Positions 18,715-30,196 of a stretch of DNA of 40,067 bases are shown in pieces; positions within the stretch are counted from its first letter, which is position 1; each line of letters begins with the position of its first letter. A model generated the notes under the pieces. The model ran no database searches. It saw only the letters and a list, made by a program, of their open reading frames with translations, and was not told where the DNA came from. This DNA is from Dechloromonas aromatica (nom. nud.) (GTDB taxonomy: Bacteria; Pseudomonadota; Gammaproteobacteria; Burkholderiales; Rhodocyclaceae). The position numbers and the translations under genes are program-made. Location of the stretch: contig JAFIHA010000061.1 in the NCBI GenBank assembly GCA_017848965.1, positions 1 through 40,067 on the forward strand. The letters run 5' to 3'.

Positions 18715-18889
18715 TGGCCAGGCGCTCGACGAACATCAGCGCGAAGACGAGCAAAGCGAACAGGATGCCGTAACGCAGCAGGCGCCAGCTGAAGGCGAGA
18801 TATTCGCGGCGCCCGGTGAAGGCGTAAAGGACGACGCCGACCCCGACGGCGATGACGAGAACGACTGCCAGCAGGCGCAGCAGCCACAT
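18701..18889 (-). CDS. Small inner-membrane protein of unknown function
   Basis: 62 residues, almost all hydrophobic: span one LLRLLAVVLVIAVGVGVVLYAF (about 3-24), a short positive loop GRREYLAFSWRLLRY, and span two GILFALLVFALMFVERL (about 41-57). It begins 7 bp after lpxC on the same strand, so it is probably the last gene of the division and envelope operon. No family was recognised. Its stop lies 14 bp inside the convergent DUF721 gene. Clean hydrophobic spans and tight linkage argue for a real gene despite its size. Confidence 0.7.
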   Translation of the reverse strand: MWLLRLLAVVLVIAVGVGVVLYAFTGRREYLAFSWRLLRYGILFALLVFALMFVERLAIIPV

Positions 18890-18896
18890 CGCGGTG

Positions 18897-19811
18897 TCAG
18901 GCGGTCTGCGCCAGCCAGCGCGTGACGCCTTGCGGCACGCTCGCCGACTCGGGAAAACTGACCAGTTCCCAGGCTTCCTGCTGCTGCAGGAGGGCGCGCG
19001 CCAACTGGTTGTTCAGCGCGTGACCACCCTTGTGCGAAGCGTAGGCGGCGAGCAGCGGGTGGCCGAGCAGGTAGAGGTCGCCGACCGCGTCGAGGATCTT
19101 GTGCTTGACGAACTCGTCGCCATAACGCAGCCCGTCCTGGTTGAGGACGCGGAATTCGTCGAGGACGATCGCGTTCTCCAGTCCGCCCCCCAGCGCCAGA
19201 CCGTTTTCGCGCAGGTATTCGACTTCCTGCATGAAACCGAAGGTGCGCGCCCGCGACACTTCGCGGACATAGGAGTGTTCGGCGAAATCGATTTCCGCCT
19301 GCTGCGCCGAACGATCGATCGCCGGATGGTGAAAGACGATGGAAAAGCTCAGGCGATAGCCGTCGTAGGGCTCGAAGCGCGCCCACTTGTCGCCGTCGCG
19401 GACTTCGATCGGCCGGGTGACGCGAATGAATTTCTTGGCGGCATTCTGTTCCTCGATCCCCGCCGACTGGATCAGGAACACGAAGGGCGCGGCAGAGCCA
19501 TCGAGGATGGGCACTTCCGGCGCATCGAGGTCGATCCACGCATTGTCGATGCCGAGGCCGCAGAGCGCCGACATCAGGTGTTCGATGGTGCCGACCTTGA
19601 CCCCGTCACGCTCCAGGCAGGAACACATGCGGGTGTCGCCGACCAAAACCGCCTGCGCGGGAATGTCGACCGGTTCGGGCAGATCAACGCGGCGAAAGAC
19701 GATACCGGTATCCGGAGCCGCCGGGCGCAGGGTCAGATTGACCTTGACGCCACCGTGCAGACCGACGCCCGAGGCATGAATGACCGTCTTCAGCGTGCGT
19801 TGCTTTAGCAT
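18897..19811 (-). CDS. lpxC: UDP-3-O-acyl-N-acetylglucosamine deacetylase
   Basis: Committed step of lipid A synthesis, zinc-dependent deacetylation in the cytoplasm. 304 residues, standard length. Zinc ligands are in [10 protein letters not shown] (His) and [15 protein letters not shown] (His and Asp); the catalytic acid region is [11 protein letters not shown] and the C-terminal [10 protein letters not shown] supplies another active-site His. The start [21 protein letters not shown] at 19811 matches the family; a longer frame reaches 19850 but would run into the strong hairpin at 19841-19869. Located after ftsZ, as in many proteobacterial dcw clusters, with 88 bp between. Confidence 0.97.
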   Translation of the reverse strand: MLKQRTLKTVIHASGVGLHGGVKVNLTLRPAAPDTGIVFRRVDLPEPVDIPAQAVLVGDTRMCSCLERDGVKVGTIEHLMSALCGLGIDNAWIDLDAPEVPILDGSAAPFVFLIQSAGIEEQNAAKKFIRVTRPIEVRDGDKWARFEPYDGYRLSFSIVFHHPAIDRSAQQAEIDFAEHSYVREVSRARTFGFMQEVEYLRENGLALGGGLENAIVLDEFRVLNQDGLRYGDEFVKHKILDAVGDLYLLGHPLLAAYASHKGGHALNNQLARALLQQQEAWELVSFPESASVPQGVTRWLAQTA

Positions 19812-19840
19812 GTTGGCAAGTTGTTGAAAGCATTGGGGAA

Positions 19841-19869
19841 GGCGGCGCATTCTAACACAATGCGCCGCC
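19841..19869. terminator. Strong hairpin between ftsZ and lpxC
   Basis: GGCGGCGCATT (19841-19851) and AATGCGCCGCC (19859-19869) form a perfect 11-bp stem with a seven-base loop, 30 bp past the ftsZ stop and 29 bp before the lpxC ATG. Only TTCCCC follows on the minus strand, so it may attenuate more than terminate. The loop region contains TAGAAT on the minus strand, a 5/6 match to a -10 box, without a good -35, so a separate lpxC promoter is possible but not shown. Confidence 0.6.
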
Positions 19870-19899
19870 GCCCTTTTCAGAGAGAGCTTTTGTTACAGG

Positions 19900-21081
19900 T
19901 CAGTCCGCCTGCTTGCGCAGGAATGCCGGAATGTCGTAACGATCAACCCCGCTGTTGGCCAGCGCCTCGACGGTAACGTTGCGCTTGCGCACGACGGCCG
20001 GCACATCGGCAATCTGGTTGTAGTCGATCGCCGCGCCGCTGGTGAAGGAAACAGCGTCGTGCGTGCCGGTGGCAACCGCTTCGACCATCGGCGTGTTGAT
20101 CACTTCGAAGCTCTGACGCTTGGCCGCAACCTGGCCGAGGCCGGTGGCGACGACGGTGACGCGCAGGGCATCGCCCATCAGTTCGTCGTACACGGCGCCG
20201 AAGATGATGTGCGCGTCGTCGGCGGCGAAGGCCTTGACCGTGTTCATCACCTCGTTGACTTCCTTCATCTTCAGGTTGCCCTTGGCGGCGGTGATATTGA
20301 CCAGCACGCCACGCGCACCGGACAGGTTCACGCCTTCAAGGAGCGGCGAGGCAACGGCCTGTTCGGCGGCAATGCGCGCCCGGTCCACGCCGGAGGCGGC
20401 AGCCGAGCCCATCATGGCGCGGCCCATTTCGCCCATCACCGTGCGCACGTCTTCGAAGTCGACGTTGACCAGGCCCGGGTAGGTAATGATTTCGGCGATG
20501 CCGCCGACCGCGTTCTTCAGCACGTCGTCGGCCGCCTTGAAGCAATCGTCGACATCGGCGTCGTCACCCATGACCTCCATCAACTTGTCGTTGAGGATGA
20601 CGATCAGCGAATCGACGTGCTTGGAAAATTCGGAAATGCCGGCTTCGGCCGACTTCATCCGCTTGCCGCCTTCGAAGCTGAACGGCTTGGTCACCACGCC
20701 GACAGTCAGGATGCCCATTTCGCGGGCGATCTCGGCGACCACCGGGGCAGCGCCGGTGCCCGTGCCGCCACCCATGCCGGCGGTGATGAAGGCCATGTGG
20801 GCGCCGGTCAGCGCTTCACGGATCTCTTCGCGATGCGCATCCGCCGCCGCCTTGCCGGCTTCCGGCTTGGCGCCGGCACCGAGCCCGGTCTTGCCGAGCG
20901 ACAGCTTGCTCGACGCGGCATTGCGCGCCAGCGCCTGGGCATCGGTATTGGCGGCGATGAATTCGACGCCGTTCACCCCCTCGCGGATCATGTGCTCGAT
21001 GGCATTGCCGCCGGCACCGCCCACCCCGAACACCTTGATCACGGTGCCGAGCTCTTCTTCCTTCTCGATGATTTCAAACAT
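19900..21081 (-). CDS. ftsZ: Cell division GTPase FtsZ
   Basis: Tubulin-like GTPase that forms the Z-ring. 393 residues. The tubulin signature GGGTGTG is at 104-110; other motifs are KVFGVGGAGGNAIEHM (nucleotide binding) and the T7-loop region LVNVDFEDVRTVMGEMGRAMMG. The C-terminal anchor peptide DRYDIPAFLRKQAD binds FtsA and other partners. Start MFEIIEKEEELGTVIKVFG at 21081 with a full GAGGAGGT upstream, the strongest ribosome site in the cluster, as expected for the most abundant division protein. The frame continues open far upstream through ftsA in another frame, which is not coding. 35 bp separate it from ftsA. Confidence 0.98.
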   Translation of the reverse strand: MFEIIEKEEELGTVIKVFGVGGAGGNAIEHMIREGVNGVEFIAANTDAQALARNAASSKLSLGKTGLGAGAKPEAGKAAADAHREEIREALTGAHMAFITAGMGGGTGTGAAPVVAEIAREMGILTVGVVTKPFSFEGGKRMKSAEAGISEFSKHVDSLIVILNDKLMEVMGDDADVDDCFKAADDVLKNAVGGIAEIITYPGLVNVDFEDVRTVMGEMGRAMMGSAAASGVDRARIAAEQAVASPLLEGVNLSGARGVLVNITAAKGNLKMKEVNEVMNTVKAFAADDAHIIFGAVYDELMGDALRVTVVATGLGQVAAKRQSFEVINTPMVEAVATGTHDAVSFTSGAAIDYNQIADVPAVVRKRNVTVEALANSGVDRYDIPAFLRKQAD

Positions 21082-21116
21082 GACGACCTCCTCTGAAAAG
21101 ACTTTTCGACAAACAA

Positions 21117-22346
21117 TCAGAAATTCTTGGAAAACCACTGCTTCATGCTGGAGAAGACATCCTTGATGCCCTGCTTCTCCTGAATCTTCAAACCGCGCTT
21201 GCGTTGCGCCTGGGCTTCCAGCAGCAGGCCGAAAGCCGTCGAGAAACGCGGGTTCTGGACGACGTCCGACAGGCTCGCCTCGTACTTGGGATTGCCCAGA
21301 CGGACCGGCATGTGGAAGATTTCCTCGCCCAGTTCGACCATGCCCGGCATCACGCTGGCGCCGCCGGTCAGCACGATGCCGGACGACAGGACGTCCTCGA
21401 AGCCGGCGCGGCGCAGTTCGTGCTGGATCAGTTCGTAGAGTTCCTCGACGCGCGGCTGGATCACGTCGGCCAGCGCGCGGCGGCTCAGCTTGCGGCTCGG
21501 CCGGTCGTCCACGCCGGCAACGTCGAGGTTTTCGGAAATGTCGGCGAGTTGCGCCAGGGCGCAGCCGAACTTGCACTTGATGTCCTCGGCTTCGCGGGTC
21601 GGCGTGCGCAACGCCATGGCGATGTCGTTGGTGATCTGGTCGCCGGCGATCGGGATCACCGAGGTATGGCGGATGGCGCCCTGCGTCCACACGGCGATGT
21701 CGGTGGTGCCGCCGCCGATGTCGATCAGGCAGACGCCGAGATCCTTCTCGTCCTCGGACAGCACGGCGTAGCTGGAGGCCAGCGGTTGCAGCACCAGGTC
21801 ATTGACTTCCAGACCGCAGCGGCGCACGCACTTGACGATGTTCTGCGCTGCCGAGACGGCGCCGGTGACGATATGCGTCTTCACTTCCAGGCGCATGCCG
21901 CTCATGCCGATCGGCTCGCGGATGCCGTCCTGGCCATCGATGACGAATTCCTGGGTGAGGATGTGCAGGATTTCCTGCTCGGCGGGAATCGGCATCGCCC
22001 GCGCCGTCTCGATCACGCGCTCGACGTCGGCCTGAGTCACTTCCTTGTCCTTGATCGCCACCATGCCGTTCGAGTTGAAGCTCTTGATATGGCTGCCGGC
22101 GATCCCGGTATAAACGTGGCTGACCTTGCAGTCGGCCATCAGTTCGACTTCCTGGATGACGCGGCTGATCGTGTGCACCGTCTCCTCGATATTGACCACG
22201 ACCCCCTTCTTCAGCCCGCGCGAATCCTGCGAGCCCATGCCGATCACGCTCAGCCGTCCCTCGTTGTCGATATCGGCGACCAGCGCGACGATCTTCGACG
22301 TTCCGATATCCAGGCCAACCACCAGATCCTTGTTGTCCCTGCTCAT
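21117..22346 (-). CDS. ftsA: Cell division protein FtsA
   Basis: Actin-like ATPase that tethers FtsZ to the membrane. 409 residues: LVVGLDIGTSKIVALVADID (phosphate 1), the SHVYTGIAGSHI region of subdomain 1C, CLIDIGGGTTDIAVW (phosphate 2), GIVLTGGASVMPGMVEL (adenosine motif) and a C-terminal amphipathic membrane helix IKDVFSSMKQWFSKNF. The start MSRDNKDLVVG at 22346 gives a 4-bp gap after ftsQ; an ATG 7 codons upstream would overlap ftsQ. Confidence 0.97.
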   Translation of the reverse strand: MSRDNKDLVVGLDIGTSKIVALVADIDNEGRLSVIGMGSQDSRGLKKGVVVNIEETVHTISRVIQEVELMADCKVSHVYTGIAGSHIKSFNSNGMVAIKDKEVTQADVERVIETARAMPIPAEQEILHILTQEFVIDGQDGIREPIGMSGMRLEVKTHIVTGAVSAAQNIVKCVRRCGLEVNDLVLQPLASSYAVLSEDEKDLGVCLIDIGGGTTDIAVWTQGAIRHTSVIPIAGDQITNDIAMALRTPTREAEDIKCKFGCALAQLADISENLDVAGVDDRPSRKLSRRALADVIQPRVEELYELIQHELRRAGFEDVLSSGIVLTGGASVMPGMVELGEEIFHMPVRLGNPKYEASLSDVVQNPRFSTAFGLLLEAQAQRKRGLKIQEKQGIKDVFSSMKQWFSKNF

Positions 22347-22350
22347 AGTC

Positions 22351-23091
22351 TTACTTTCCCTTCCCATCGCCCGCGACCTTCATCGCGAAACCATTCGGAT
22401 ACCGCAAATCCACGACCGCCGGCAGTACCGGCAAATTCCCGACCATCGTCGGATAAACCTCGACAAACCGCTGCAGGCGCGAGCCCACCGTGAATTTCGG
22501 ATGCTCGCGCCCGACTTCGATGCGCATCCCGTTGCCCAGGCTGACCTGCCAGGCCAGGCGCGGCGACAGGCTGACCTGCACCGGCGTCTCGCCGATCGCC
22601 GAAAAACTCTTGCCGAAGCTCACGAATCGCTGCAGGACTTCCTGGGCAGTTCCCGGCGGGCCGACCAGCAAGGGCAAGCGCGCCATCTCGCTTTCCGGCA
22701 GCAGGGCGGCGAAGACCTCGCCGTGGCTGTTGACCATTTCCGCGTAGCCCTCGCCCCAGCGCGCCACCGGTTGATGCTCCTCGACCCGCACTTCCAGTCC
22801 GGCCGGCCAGATGCGCCTTACGTACGCCTTGCGCACCCAGGGCAGTTGCTCGAGCGCGACGCGCACGGCTTCCAGATCGAGGCTGAAGAAGTTGCCGCGC
22901 AGCGCCGACGGCAGCACCTGCTCGATCTCGCCGCGGCGCACATGCGCCAGCGGCTCGACGAAAACGACCTGCTTGACCGGCAAGGACGGCACCCGCACCA
23001 CCCAGACCGCGCCGGCCGCCAGCAAGGCGGCGGCGCCGACCAGCAGCAGCAGGTCGGCGATCGCGTTGAGGAGTTGCGGTTTGTGCCACAT
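22351..23091 (-). CDS. ftsQ: Cell division protein FtsQ
   Basis: Bitopic divisome protein that links FtsL/FtsB with the cytoplasmic ring. 246 residues: short cytoplasmic end, one membrane span (AIADLLLLVGAAALLAAGAVWVV, about 10-32), then a POTRA domain (LPVKQVVFVEPLAHVRRGEIEQVL to LEVRVEEHQPVARW) and the beta domain (GYAEMVNSHGEVFAALL onward). The Shine-Dalgarno sequence is weak. 4 bp before ftsA and 8 bp after ddl. Confidence 0.95.
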   Translation of the reverse strand: MWHKPQLLNAIADLLLLVGAAALLAAGAVWVVRVPSLPVKQVVFVEPLAHVRRGEIEQVLPSALRGNFFSLDLEAVRVALEQLPWVRKAYVRRIWPAGLEVRVEEHQPVARWGEGYAEMVNSHGEVFAALLPESEMARLPLLVGPPGTAQEVLQRFVSFGKSFSAIGETPVQVSLSPRLAWQVSLGNGMRIEVGREHPKFTVGSRLQRFVEVYPTMVGNLPVLPAVVDLRYPNGFAMKVAGDGKGK

Positions 23092-23099
23092 TCATTGTC

Positions 23100-24001
23100 T
23101 CAGTCGTTGGCCGCCAGTTCGAGGACGCGGCGCACCAGCGCGGCGTAGTCCATGCCCGCCGCCCGGGCGCCCATCGGCACCAGCGAGTGGTCGGTCATGC
23201 CCGGCGCGGTATTCACTTCCAGGAAATAGTGCTTGCCGTCTTCGTCCATCAGGAAATCGACCCGCCCCCAGCCGCGCCCGTCGAGCATGCGGAAAGCTTC
23301 CAGTGCCTCGGCGCGTATCTGCATTTCCTGCGCTTGCGGCAGGCCGCAAGGACACAGGTAGCGGGTGTCGTCACGCTTGTACTTGGCTTCGTAGTCGTAC
23401 CAGTCAGTCGCTGGCTCGATCTTGATGATCGGCAGCACCTGGTCGCCGACGATGCCGACCGTGTATTCGCCGCCCATGACGCCCTTCTCGGCAATCACCA
23501 GCGGGTCGTGGCGGGCCGCCTCGGCATAGGCGGCCTTCAACTCGCCCGGCGCCTTGACCTTGGTCACGCCGATCGACGAACCCTCGCGCGCCGGTTTGAC
23601 GAAGAGCGGCAGGCCCAGTTCCTCCTCGATTTCGGCGAAATCGGACGCCGCATTGAGCAGCGCGTATTCCGGAATCGGCAGACCGGCCGCCTGCCACATC
23701 AGCTTGGTGCGGAACTTGTCCATCGCCAGCGCCGAAGCGAGGACGCCGGAACCGGTGTAGGGAATGTGCATCACTTCGAGCGCGCCCTGGATCGTCCCGT
23801 CCTCGCCGTGCCGGCCGTGCAGCGCGATGAAGGCGCGGTCGTAGCCTTTCAGGGCGTCGAGCGGCTGCTCGGCGGGATCGAAGGCGTGGGCGTCGATGCC
23901 CTGACCCTGCAGCGCGGCCAGCACGCGCGAACCGCTGTTCAGGGAAACCTCACGCTCAGCGGAGGTTCCGCCGAAGAGCACTGCAACCTTGCCGAAGTCG
24001 C

Positions 24002-24005
<4 letters not shown>
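23100..24005 (-). CDS. ddl: D-alanine--D-alanine ligase
   Basis: ATP-grasp enzyme making D-Ala-D-Ala for the peptidoglycan stem peptide. 301 residues: [52 protein letters not shown] (ATP-binding), [50 protein letters not shown] (magnesium and substrate region). The start [13 protein letters not shown] at 24005 overlaps the murC stop by 4 nt (ATGA). murB, which lies between murC and ddl in some relatives of this cluster, is absent here. Confidence 0.97.
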
Positions 24006-25389
<1,384 letters not shown>

Positions 25390-25393
<4 letters not shown>

Positions 25394-26448
25394 TTGGCTG
25401 CTTCGATACAAAGATTGACCACGTCCAGCGTGGCGTCCGGCTTGGCCAGGCTGCGGGCCTTCTCGGCCATTTCCAGCAACTGACTGCGCGAATAATTACG
25501 GATCAACGCCACCGCGTCCGGCGTCAGATCGCGCTGCGGCAACAGGAAGGCGCCGCCGACATTGACCAGGAAACGGGCATTGGCGGTCTGATGATCGTCC
25601 ACCGCATGCGGGAAGGGCACCAGGATGCTGGCGACGCCGACCGCCGCCAGTTCGGCGATGGTCAGCGCGCCGGCCCGGCAGATCACCAGATCGGCCCACT
25701 CGTAGGCACCTGCCATGTCCTCGATGAAAGGTACGCAGTGCGCCTGCACGCCGACCGCCGCGTAGGCCGCCTTCAGGGCATCGATGTGCTTCTCGCCGGC
25801 CTGATGGACGATCTGCGGCTGCTGTTCGGCGGTAAGCCGCGACAGGCCTTGCGGCACTGTCTCGTTGAGCGCCTGGGCGCCCAGGCTACCGCCGATCACC
25901 AGCAGGCGCAGCGCCCCGTCGCGACCAGCGAAACGCTCGGCCGGCGGCTTCACGGCGGCGATTTCCGGACGCACCGGATTGCCCAGCCAGACGCCTTTCT
26001 TCAGCACCTCCGGGAAGCCGCTGGCGATGCGATCGGCAACGCCGGCCAGCACCCGGTTGGCCAGTCCGGCGACCGAATTCTGTTCGTGCAGTACCAGCGG
26101 CACGCCGCTCAGCGCCGCCATCATGCCGGCCGGGAAAGTGATGTAACCGCCCATGCCGAGCACCACGTTCGGCTTGACCTGGCGGATCGCCTTGAGGCCC
26201 TGCCAGAATCCGCGCAGCAGGTTCACCGGCAGCAGCAGCTTGCGCGCCAGCCCCTTGCCGCGCAACGCGGCAAAGTCGAGCCACAGCATCTCGAAGCCGT
26301 GCTGCGGCACCAGGCGCGCTTCCATGCCTTGCGGATTGCCCAGCCAGACGACGCGCCAGCCGGCATCGCGCATCTTGTGGGCGACAGCCAGGGCGGGAAA
26401 AATATGGCCGCCGGTACCGCCGGCCATGATCAGGATGGTTTTAGACAT
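25390..26448 (-). CDS. murG: UDP-GlcNAc:undecaprenyl-PP-MurNAc-pentapeptide GlcNAc transferase
   Basis: Converts lipid I to lipid II on the inner face of the membrane. A 352-residue GT-B glycosyltransferase (family 28): the N-terminal glycine-rich loop [41 protein letters not shown], the second loop [12 protein letters not shown], and the UDP-GlcNAc region [46 protein letters not shown] lies just before the ATG. It is preceded by the only sizeable spacer in the dcw cluster (132 bp, structured), so it may be expressed differently from ftsW. Confidence 0.97.
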
Positions 26449-26487
26449 GGCACCCCCCTTCGCATTTGGCGCCTGCGGTTTGCCACA

Positions 26488-26614
26488 GCCTGTTTTGTCT
26501 CCGGCCGCGCTGCGCGCTTAACTTGCTGCGCAAGTTAGCCTGCGACGGAACAGGCAATTGATGGATTCGGGCTTTCGGTTTCATAACTTGCCTCCGCGCA
26601 TCAATTGCCTGTTC
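26488..26614 (-). repeat. Nested inverted repeats spanning the ftsW 3' end and ftsW-murG spacer
   Basis: GAACAGGCAATTGATG (26548-26563) is perfectly complementary to CATCAATTGCCTGTTC (26599-26614), 16 bp with a 35-base interval; the latter arm codes for the last residues of FtsW. The AACAGGC within 26549-26555 can also pair with GCCTGTT at 26488-26494, so the middle arm has two partners. Between them is a separate 8-bp hairpin, TAACTTGC/GCAAGTTA (26519-26537), whose arm matches the ftsW terminal TAACTTGC (26584-26591). Alternative RNA folds are therefore possible just upstream of murG. Confidence 0.65.
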
Positions 26615-27741
26615 TCCCAATCCACCCGCAGGAGAATGGCCAGCGCCACGCAGTTGGCGAGGATGCCCGAACCGCCGAAGCTCATCAGCGGCAGGGTCAG
26701 GCCCTTGGTCGGCAAGAGGCCGACGTTGACGCCCATGTTGATGAAGGACTGGACGCCCAGCCAGATGCCGATGCCCATCGCCACCAGCGCCGGGTAGAGG
26801 CGGTCGAGCTGCACGCACTGGCGGCCGATGGCAAAGGCGCGCTGGACCAGCACGGCGAACAAGGCGATCACGGTCAGAACGCCGACAAAGCCGAGTTCTT
26901 CGGCAATCACCGCGAGCAGGAAGTCGGTATGCGCTTCCGGCAGGTAGAACAGCTTCTCGACACTGGCGCCGAGACCGACGCCGAACAGTTCACCACGGCC
27001 GAAGGCAATCAGCGAGTGCGACAGCTGGTAGCCGCGGCCGAAGGCATCGGACCAGGGGTCCATGAAGCCGAAGATGCGGTCGCGCCGGTAGGGCGAGACG
27101 ATGATCATGATCGCGAAGGCGATCAGCAGGCCGACGATCAGCAGCACGAACATGCGCGCCTTGAGACCACCGAGGAAGAGGATGCCCATGGCGATCGAGA
27201 TGATGACGACGAAGGCGCCGAAATCCGGCTCCTTGAGCAGCAGGATGCCGACCAGCGCCATGGCGCCGAACATCGGCAGGAAAGCCTGCTTCAGGTCGTG
27301 CATGACGTTGATCTTGCGCATCGTGTAGTCGGCGGCGTAGAGGACGGCGAACAGCTTCATCAGTTCGGACGGCTGCAGGTTGGCGAAGCCGAGCGGCAGC
27401 CAGCGGCGGGCGCCATTGACGTCGCGACCGATACCGGGAATGAGGACGATCGCCAGCAGGACGACGCCGACCAGGAAAAGGACGGGCGCATACTTCTGCC
27501 AGGCGGTCAACGGCAACTGGAAAGCCACCGCGGCGGCAACCAGGCCGATGCACAGGAAGATCGCGTGGCGGATCAGGTAGTAGGCCGGCTGGTGGTTGGT
27601 GAAACGGCCGGCCTCGGCGGTGGCGATCGATGCCGAATAGACCATCACCAGGCCGCCGAGCAGGAGCAGCAGCGCCGACCAGAGCAGGGCATGGTCGATT
27701 TCCGCCAGTTGCTGGCGCGGCGAGTTGAGCGCGGAGAGCAT
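26581..27741 (-). CDS. ftsW: SEDS peptidoglycan glycosyltransferase FtsW
   Basis: Septal peptidoglycan polymerase that works with FtsI. 386 residues with about ten membrane spans, beginning [20 protein letters not shown]. Family segments include the conserved [93 protein letters not shown] and the C-terminal [22 protein letters not shown]. The start [15 protein letters not shown] is at 27741, sharing one base with the murD stop (TGATG). Its 3' end forms one arm of a 16-bp inverted repeat with the downstream spacer. Confidence 0.97.
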   Translation of the reverse strand: MLSALNSPRQQLAEIDHALLWSALLLLLGGLVMVYSASIATAEAGRFTNHQPAYYLIRHAIFLCIGLVAAAVAFQLPLTAWQKYAPVLFLVGVVLLAIVLIPGIGRDVNGARRWLPLGFANLQPSELMKLFAVLYAADYTMRKINVMHDLKQAFLPMFGAMALVGILLLKEPDFGAFVVIISIAMGILFLGGLKARMFVLLIVGLLIAFAIMIIVSPYRRDRIFGFMDPWSDAFGRGYQLSHSLIAFGRGELFGVGLGASVEKLFYLPEAHTDFLLAVIAEELGFVGVLTVIALFAVLVQRAFAIGRQCVQLDRLYPALVAMGIGIWLGVQSFINMGVNVGLLPTKGLTLPLMSFGGSGILANCVALAILLRVDWENRQLMRGGKL

Positions 27742-29093
27742 CACGGCTGCAAGCCTCCGACGGCGTCGATGAAGGCCTGCGCCCGGTGTGCGTAGTTGCG
27801 GTACATGTCGAGGCTGGCGCAGGCCGGCGACAGCAGCACGCAGTCGCCCGGCTCGGCGCGGGCGGCCAGCCAGCGCACGGCGGCCTCCATGTCGCCGACG
27901 ATGACGGTCGGTACGCCGCAGCCTTCGATGGCCATGCCGATCGCCGCCGCGTCGCGGCCGATCAGCGCCACCGCCCGACCGTGCGCGGCGAGCGCCGCCT
28001 TCAGCGGCGAAAAATCCTGGCCTTTGCCATCGCCGCCGAGGACGATGGCAAGCTTGCGCCCCATGCCTTCGATCGCTGCCAGCGTGGCGCCGACGTTGGT
28101 GCCCTTGGAATCGTCGACATAGAGCACGCCGCCAATCTCGGCCACCGTCTCGACGCGGTGCGGCAAGCCGCGGAATGCCGTCAACGGTGCGACCAGACGC
28201 TGCGGCGCGACGCCGACCGCCTCGGCCAGCGCCAGCGCCGCCATTGCGTTGGCGACGTTGTGCAGGCCGGAAAGCTGCAGGTCGGCAGCGGCGACCAGAA
28301 CTTCCTTGCCGCGCACGATGGCGCCGTCGACATAGCCGTAATCGACCGCGCGCGGTGCCGGCGACAGGCCGAAAGTGACCATCTTGCGCCCGCAGCGGCC
28401 GTTGGCCATCGACCAGTCGTCGTCGCGGTTGAGGATCATCGTCCCCTTGCCCTGGAAGACACGCGACTTGGCGGCGGCGTAATTGGCCAGGCTGCCGTCG
28501 TAGCGGTCGAGGTGATCCTCGGAGATGTTCAACACGGTCGCCGCCGCCGCGTTCAAGTGATGCGTCGTTTCCAGCTGGAAGCTCGACAGCTCGACGACCC
28601 AGACCGCCGGCAGCTGGCCGGCGTCCTGCGCGTCCATCAGCGCGTCGAGCGCCGACGGCGAGATGTTGCCGCAGGCAATCGCCGGCACGCCGGCACCGTT
28701 GAGCAGGTGGGCGGTCAGCGCGGTGGTCGTGGTCTTGCCGTTGCTGCCGGTGATGGCGACGATCTGCGAGTCCGCCACCTGTTCGCGCACGCCGGCGGCG
28801 AACAGTTCGATTTCCGAAATCAGCGGCAGACCGCAGGCAGCGATGGCCGGCGTCGCCTTGGCGACACCCGGCGACAGGGCGACCACTTCGCAGCCGGCGA
28901 AGGTGGTGGCGGAAAAGGCCCCGGCGAGCAGTTCGGCACCCGGCGCGACGGTTTGCAGTGCGTCTACGTTGGGGGGATTGTCGCGCGAGTCGGCGACGCG
29001 CACAAACGCGCCCTGGCGATGCAGCCACTTGGCCATCGCCAGTCCGGACTCGCCGAGCCCGATCACCAGAACGCGTTTGCCCGTCAGTTCCAT
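27741..29093 (-). CDS. murD: UDP-N-acetylmuramoyl-L-alanine--D-glutamate ligase
   Basis: Adds D-Glu to UDP-MurNAc-L-Ala. 450 residues: N-terminal [20 protein letters not shown], the ATP loop [57 protein letters not shown] and the C-terminal [37 protein letters not shown]. Starts at 29093, overlapping the mraY stop by one base (TGATG); the same arrangement leads into ftsW. Confidence 0.97.
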   Translation of the reverse strand: MELTGKRVLVIGLGESGLAMAKWLHRQGAFVRVADSRDNPPNVDALQTVAPGAELLAGAFSATTFAGCEVVALSPGVAKATPAIAACGLPLISEIELFAAGVREQVADSQIVAITGSNGKTTTTALTAHLLNGAGVPAIACGNISPSALDALMDAQDAGQLPAVWVVELSSFQLETTHHLNAAAATVLNISEDHLDRYDGSLANYAAAKSRVFQGKGTMILNRDDDWSMANGRCGRKMVTFGLSPAPRAVDYGYVDGAIVRGKEVLVAAADLQLSGLHNVANAMAALALAEAVGVAPQRLVAPLTAFRGLPHRVETVAEIGGVLYVDDSKGTNVGATLAAIEGMGRKLAIVLGGDGKGQDFSPLKAALAAHGRAVALIGRDAAAIGMAIEGCGVPTVIVGDMEAAVRWLAARAEPGDCVLLSPACASLDMYRNYAHRAQAFIDAVGGLQP

Positions 29094-30196
29094 CAGCGCA
29101 GCTTCAAGGTCGCCAGCCCGATCAGGACCAGCATGATGGTGATGATCCAGAAGCGGACGACGACCTGCGTCTCCTTCCAGCCGGTTTGTTCGAAATGGTG
29201 GTGCAGCGGCGCCATGCGCAGGATGCGCCGGCCCTCGCCGTACTTCTTCTTGGTGTACTTGAACCACGACACCTGCAGCATCACCGACAGCGTTTCGACG
29301 ACGAAGACGCCGCCCATGATGAAGAGGACGATTTCCTGGCGGACGATGACGGCAACGGTGCCGAGCGCGGCACCGAGGGCCAGCGCGCCGACGTCGCCCA
29401 TGAAGACTTCGGCCGGGTAGGCGTTGAACCACAGGAAGCCGAGCCCGGCGCCGGCGATCGCGCCGAGCAGGATGCACAGTTCGCCGGCCCCCGGCACGTA
29501 GGGAATCAGCAGGTACTTGGCGTACACCGCGTTGCCGGTAACGTAGGCGAAGATGGCGAAGGCCGAAGCGACCATCACCGTCGGCATGATCGCCAGGCCG
29601 TCAAGGCCGTCGGTCAGGTTGACCGCGTTACTGGTGCCGACGATGACGAAATAAGTGAGGACGATGAAACCGACGATGCCGAGCGGATAAGCGACGCTCT
29701 TGAAGAAGGGCACGATCAGTTCGGTCTGCGCCGTCGACGTCGCCGAGAAGGCAAGAAAGAGCGCCGCGCCGGCGCCGAGCACCGACTGCCAGAAGAACTT
29801 CCAGCGGCTGGCCAGCCCGTTCGGGTCACGGTAGACGACTTTCTTCCAGTCGTCGTACCAACCGACGATGCCGAAACCGAGGGTGACGACGAGCACGGTC
29901 CACACGTATTTGTTGGACAGGTCGCCCCACAGCAGCGTCGTGACGCCGATCGCGATCAGGATCAGCACGCCGCCCATGGTTGGCGTTCCCGACTGGACCA
30001 GGTGCGTCTGCGGACCGTCGGTACGCACCGCCTGGCCGATCTTCTTGGCCGCCAGCCAGCGGATGACGCCGGGACCGGCGACGAAGGATATGACCAACGC
30101 GGTCATCATCGCCAGCACGGTACGTAGCGTGATGTAGCTGAAGACATTGAAAAAGCGAATGTCCTGCGCCAGCCATTGGGCAAGTTCCAGAAGCAT
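29093..30196 (-). CDS. mraY: Phospho-N-acetylmuramoyl-pentapeptide transferase
   Basis: Integral membrane enzyme making lipid I from UDP-MurNAc-pentapeptide and undecaprenyl phosphate. 367 residues, about ten spans. Motifs: [35 protein letters not shown] (the Asp pair), [13 protein letters not shown] (catalytic region), [15 protein letters not shown], and the signature [15 protein letters not shown]. Starts at 30196 with a TGATG overlap with murF. Confidence 0.98.
   Translation of the reverse strand: MLLELAQWLAQDIRFFNVFSYITLRTVLAMMTALVISFVAGPGVIRWLAAKKIGQAVRTDGPQTHLVQSGTPTMGGVLILIAIGVTTLLWGDLSNKYVWTVLVVTLGFGIVGWYDDWKKVVYRDPNGLASRWKFFWQSVLGAGAALFLAFSATSTAQTELIVPFFKSVAYPLGIVGFIVLTYFVIVGTSNAVNLTDGLDGLAIMPTVMVASAFAIFAYVTGNAVYAKYLLIPYVPGAGELCILLGAIAGAGLGFLWFNAYPAEVFMGDVGALALGAALGTVAVIVRQEIVLFIMGGVFVVETLSVMLQVSWFKYTKKKYGEGRRILRMAPLHHHFEQTGWKETQVVVRFWIITIMLVLIGLATLKLR

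Noticed and set aside
21082..21690. N-terminal extension of ftsZ, since the frame is open upstream
   Set aside because: The extension is the wrong frame of ftsA. GAGGAGGT and the family N-terminus place the start at 21081.
26441..26818. Short frame reading through the ftsW end and the spacer toward murG
   Set aside because: It is in a different frame from FtsW, Arg/Pro/Gln-rich, without a ribosome site, and ends in murG. The structured RNA explains the region better.
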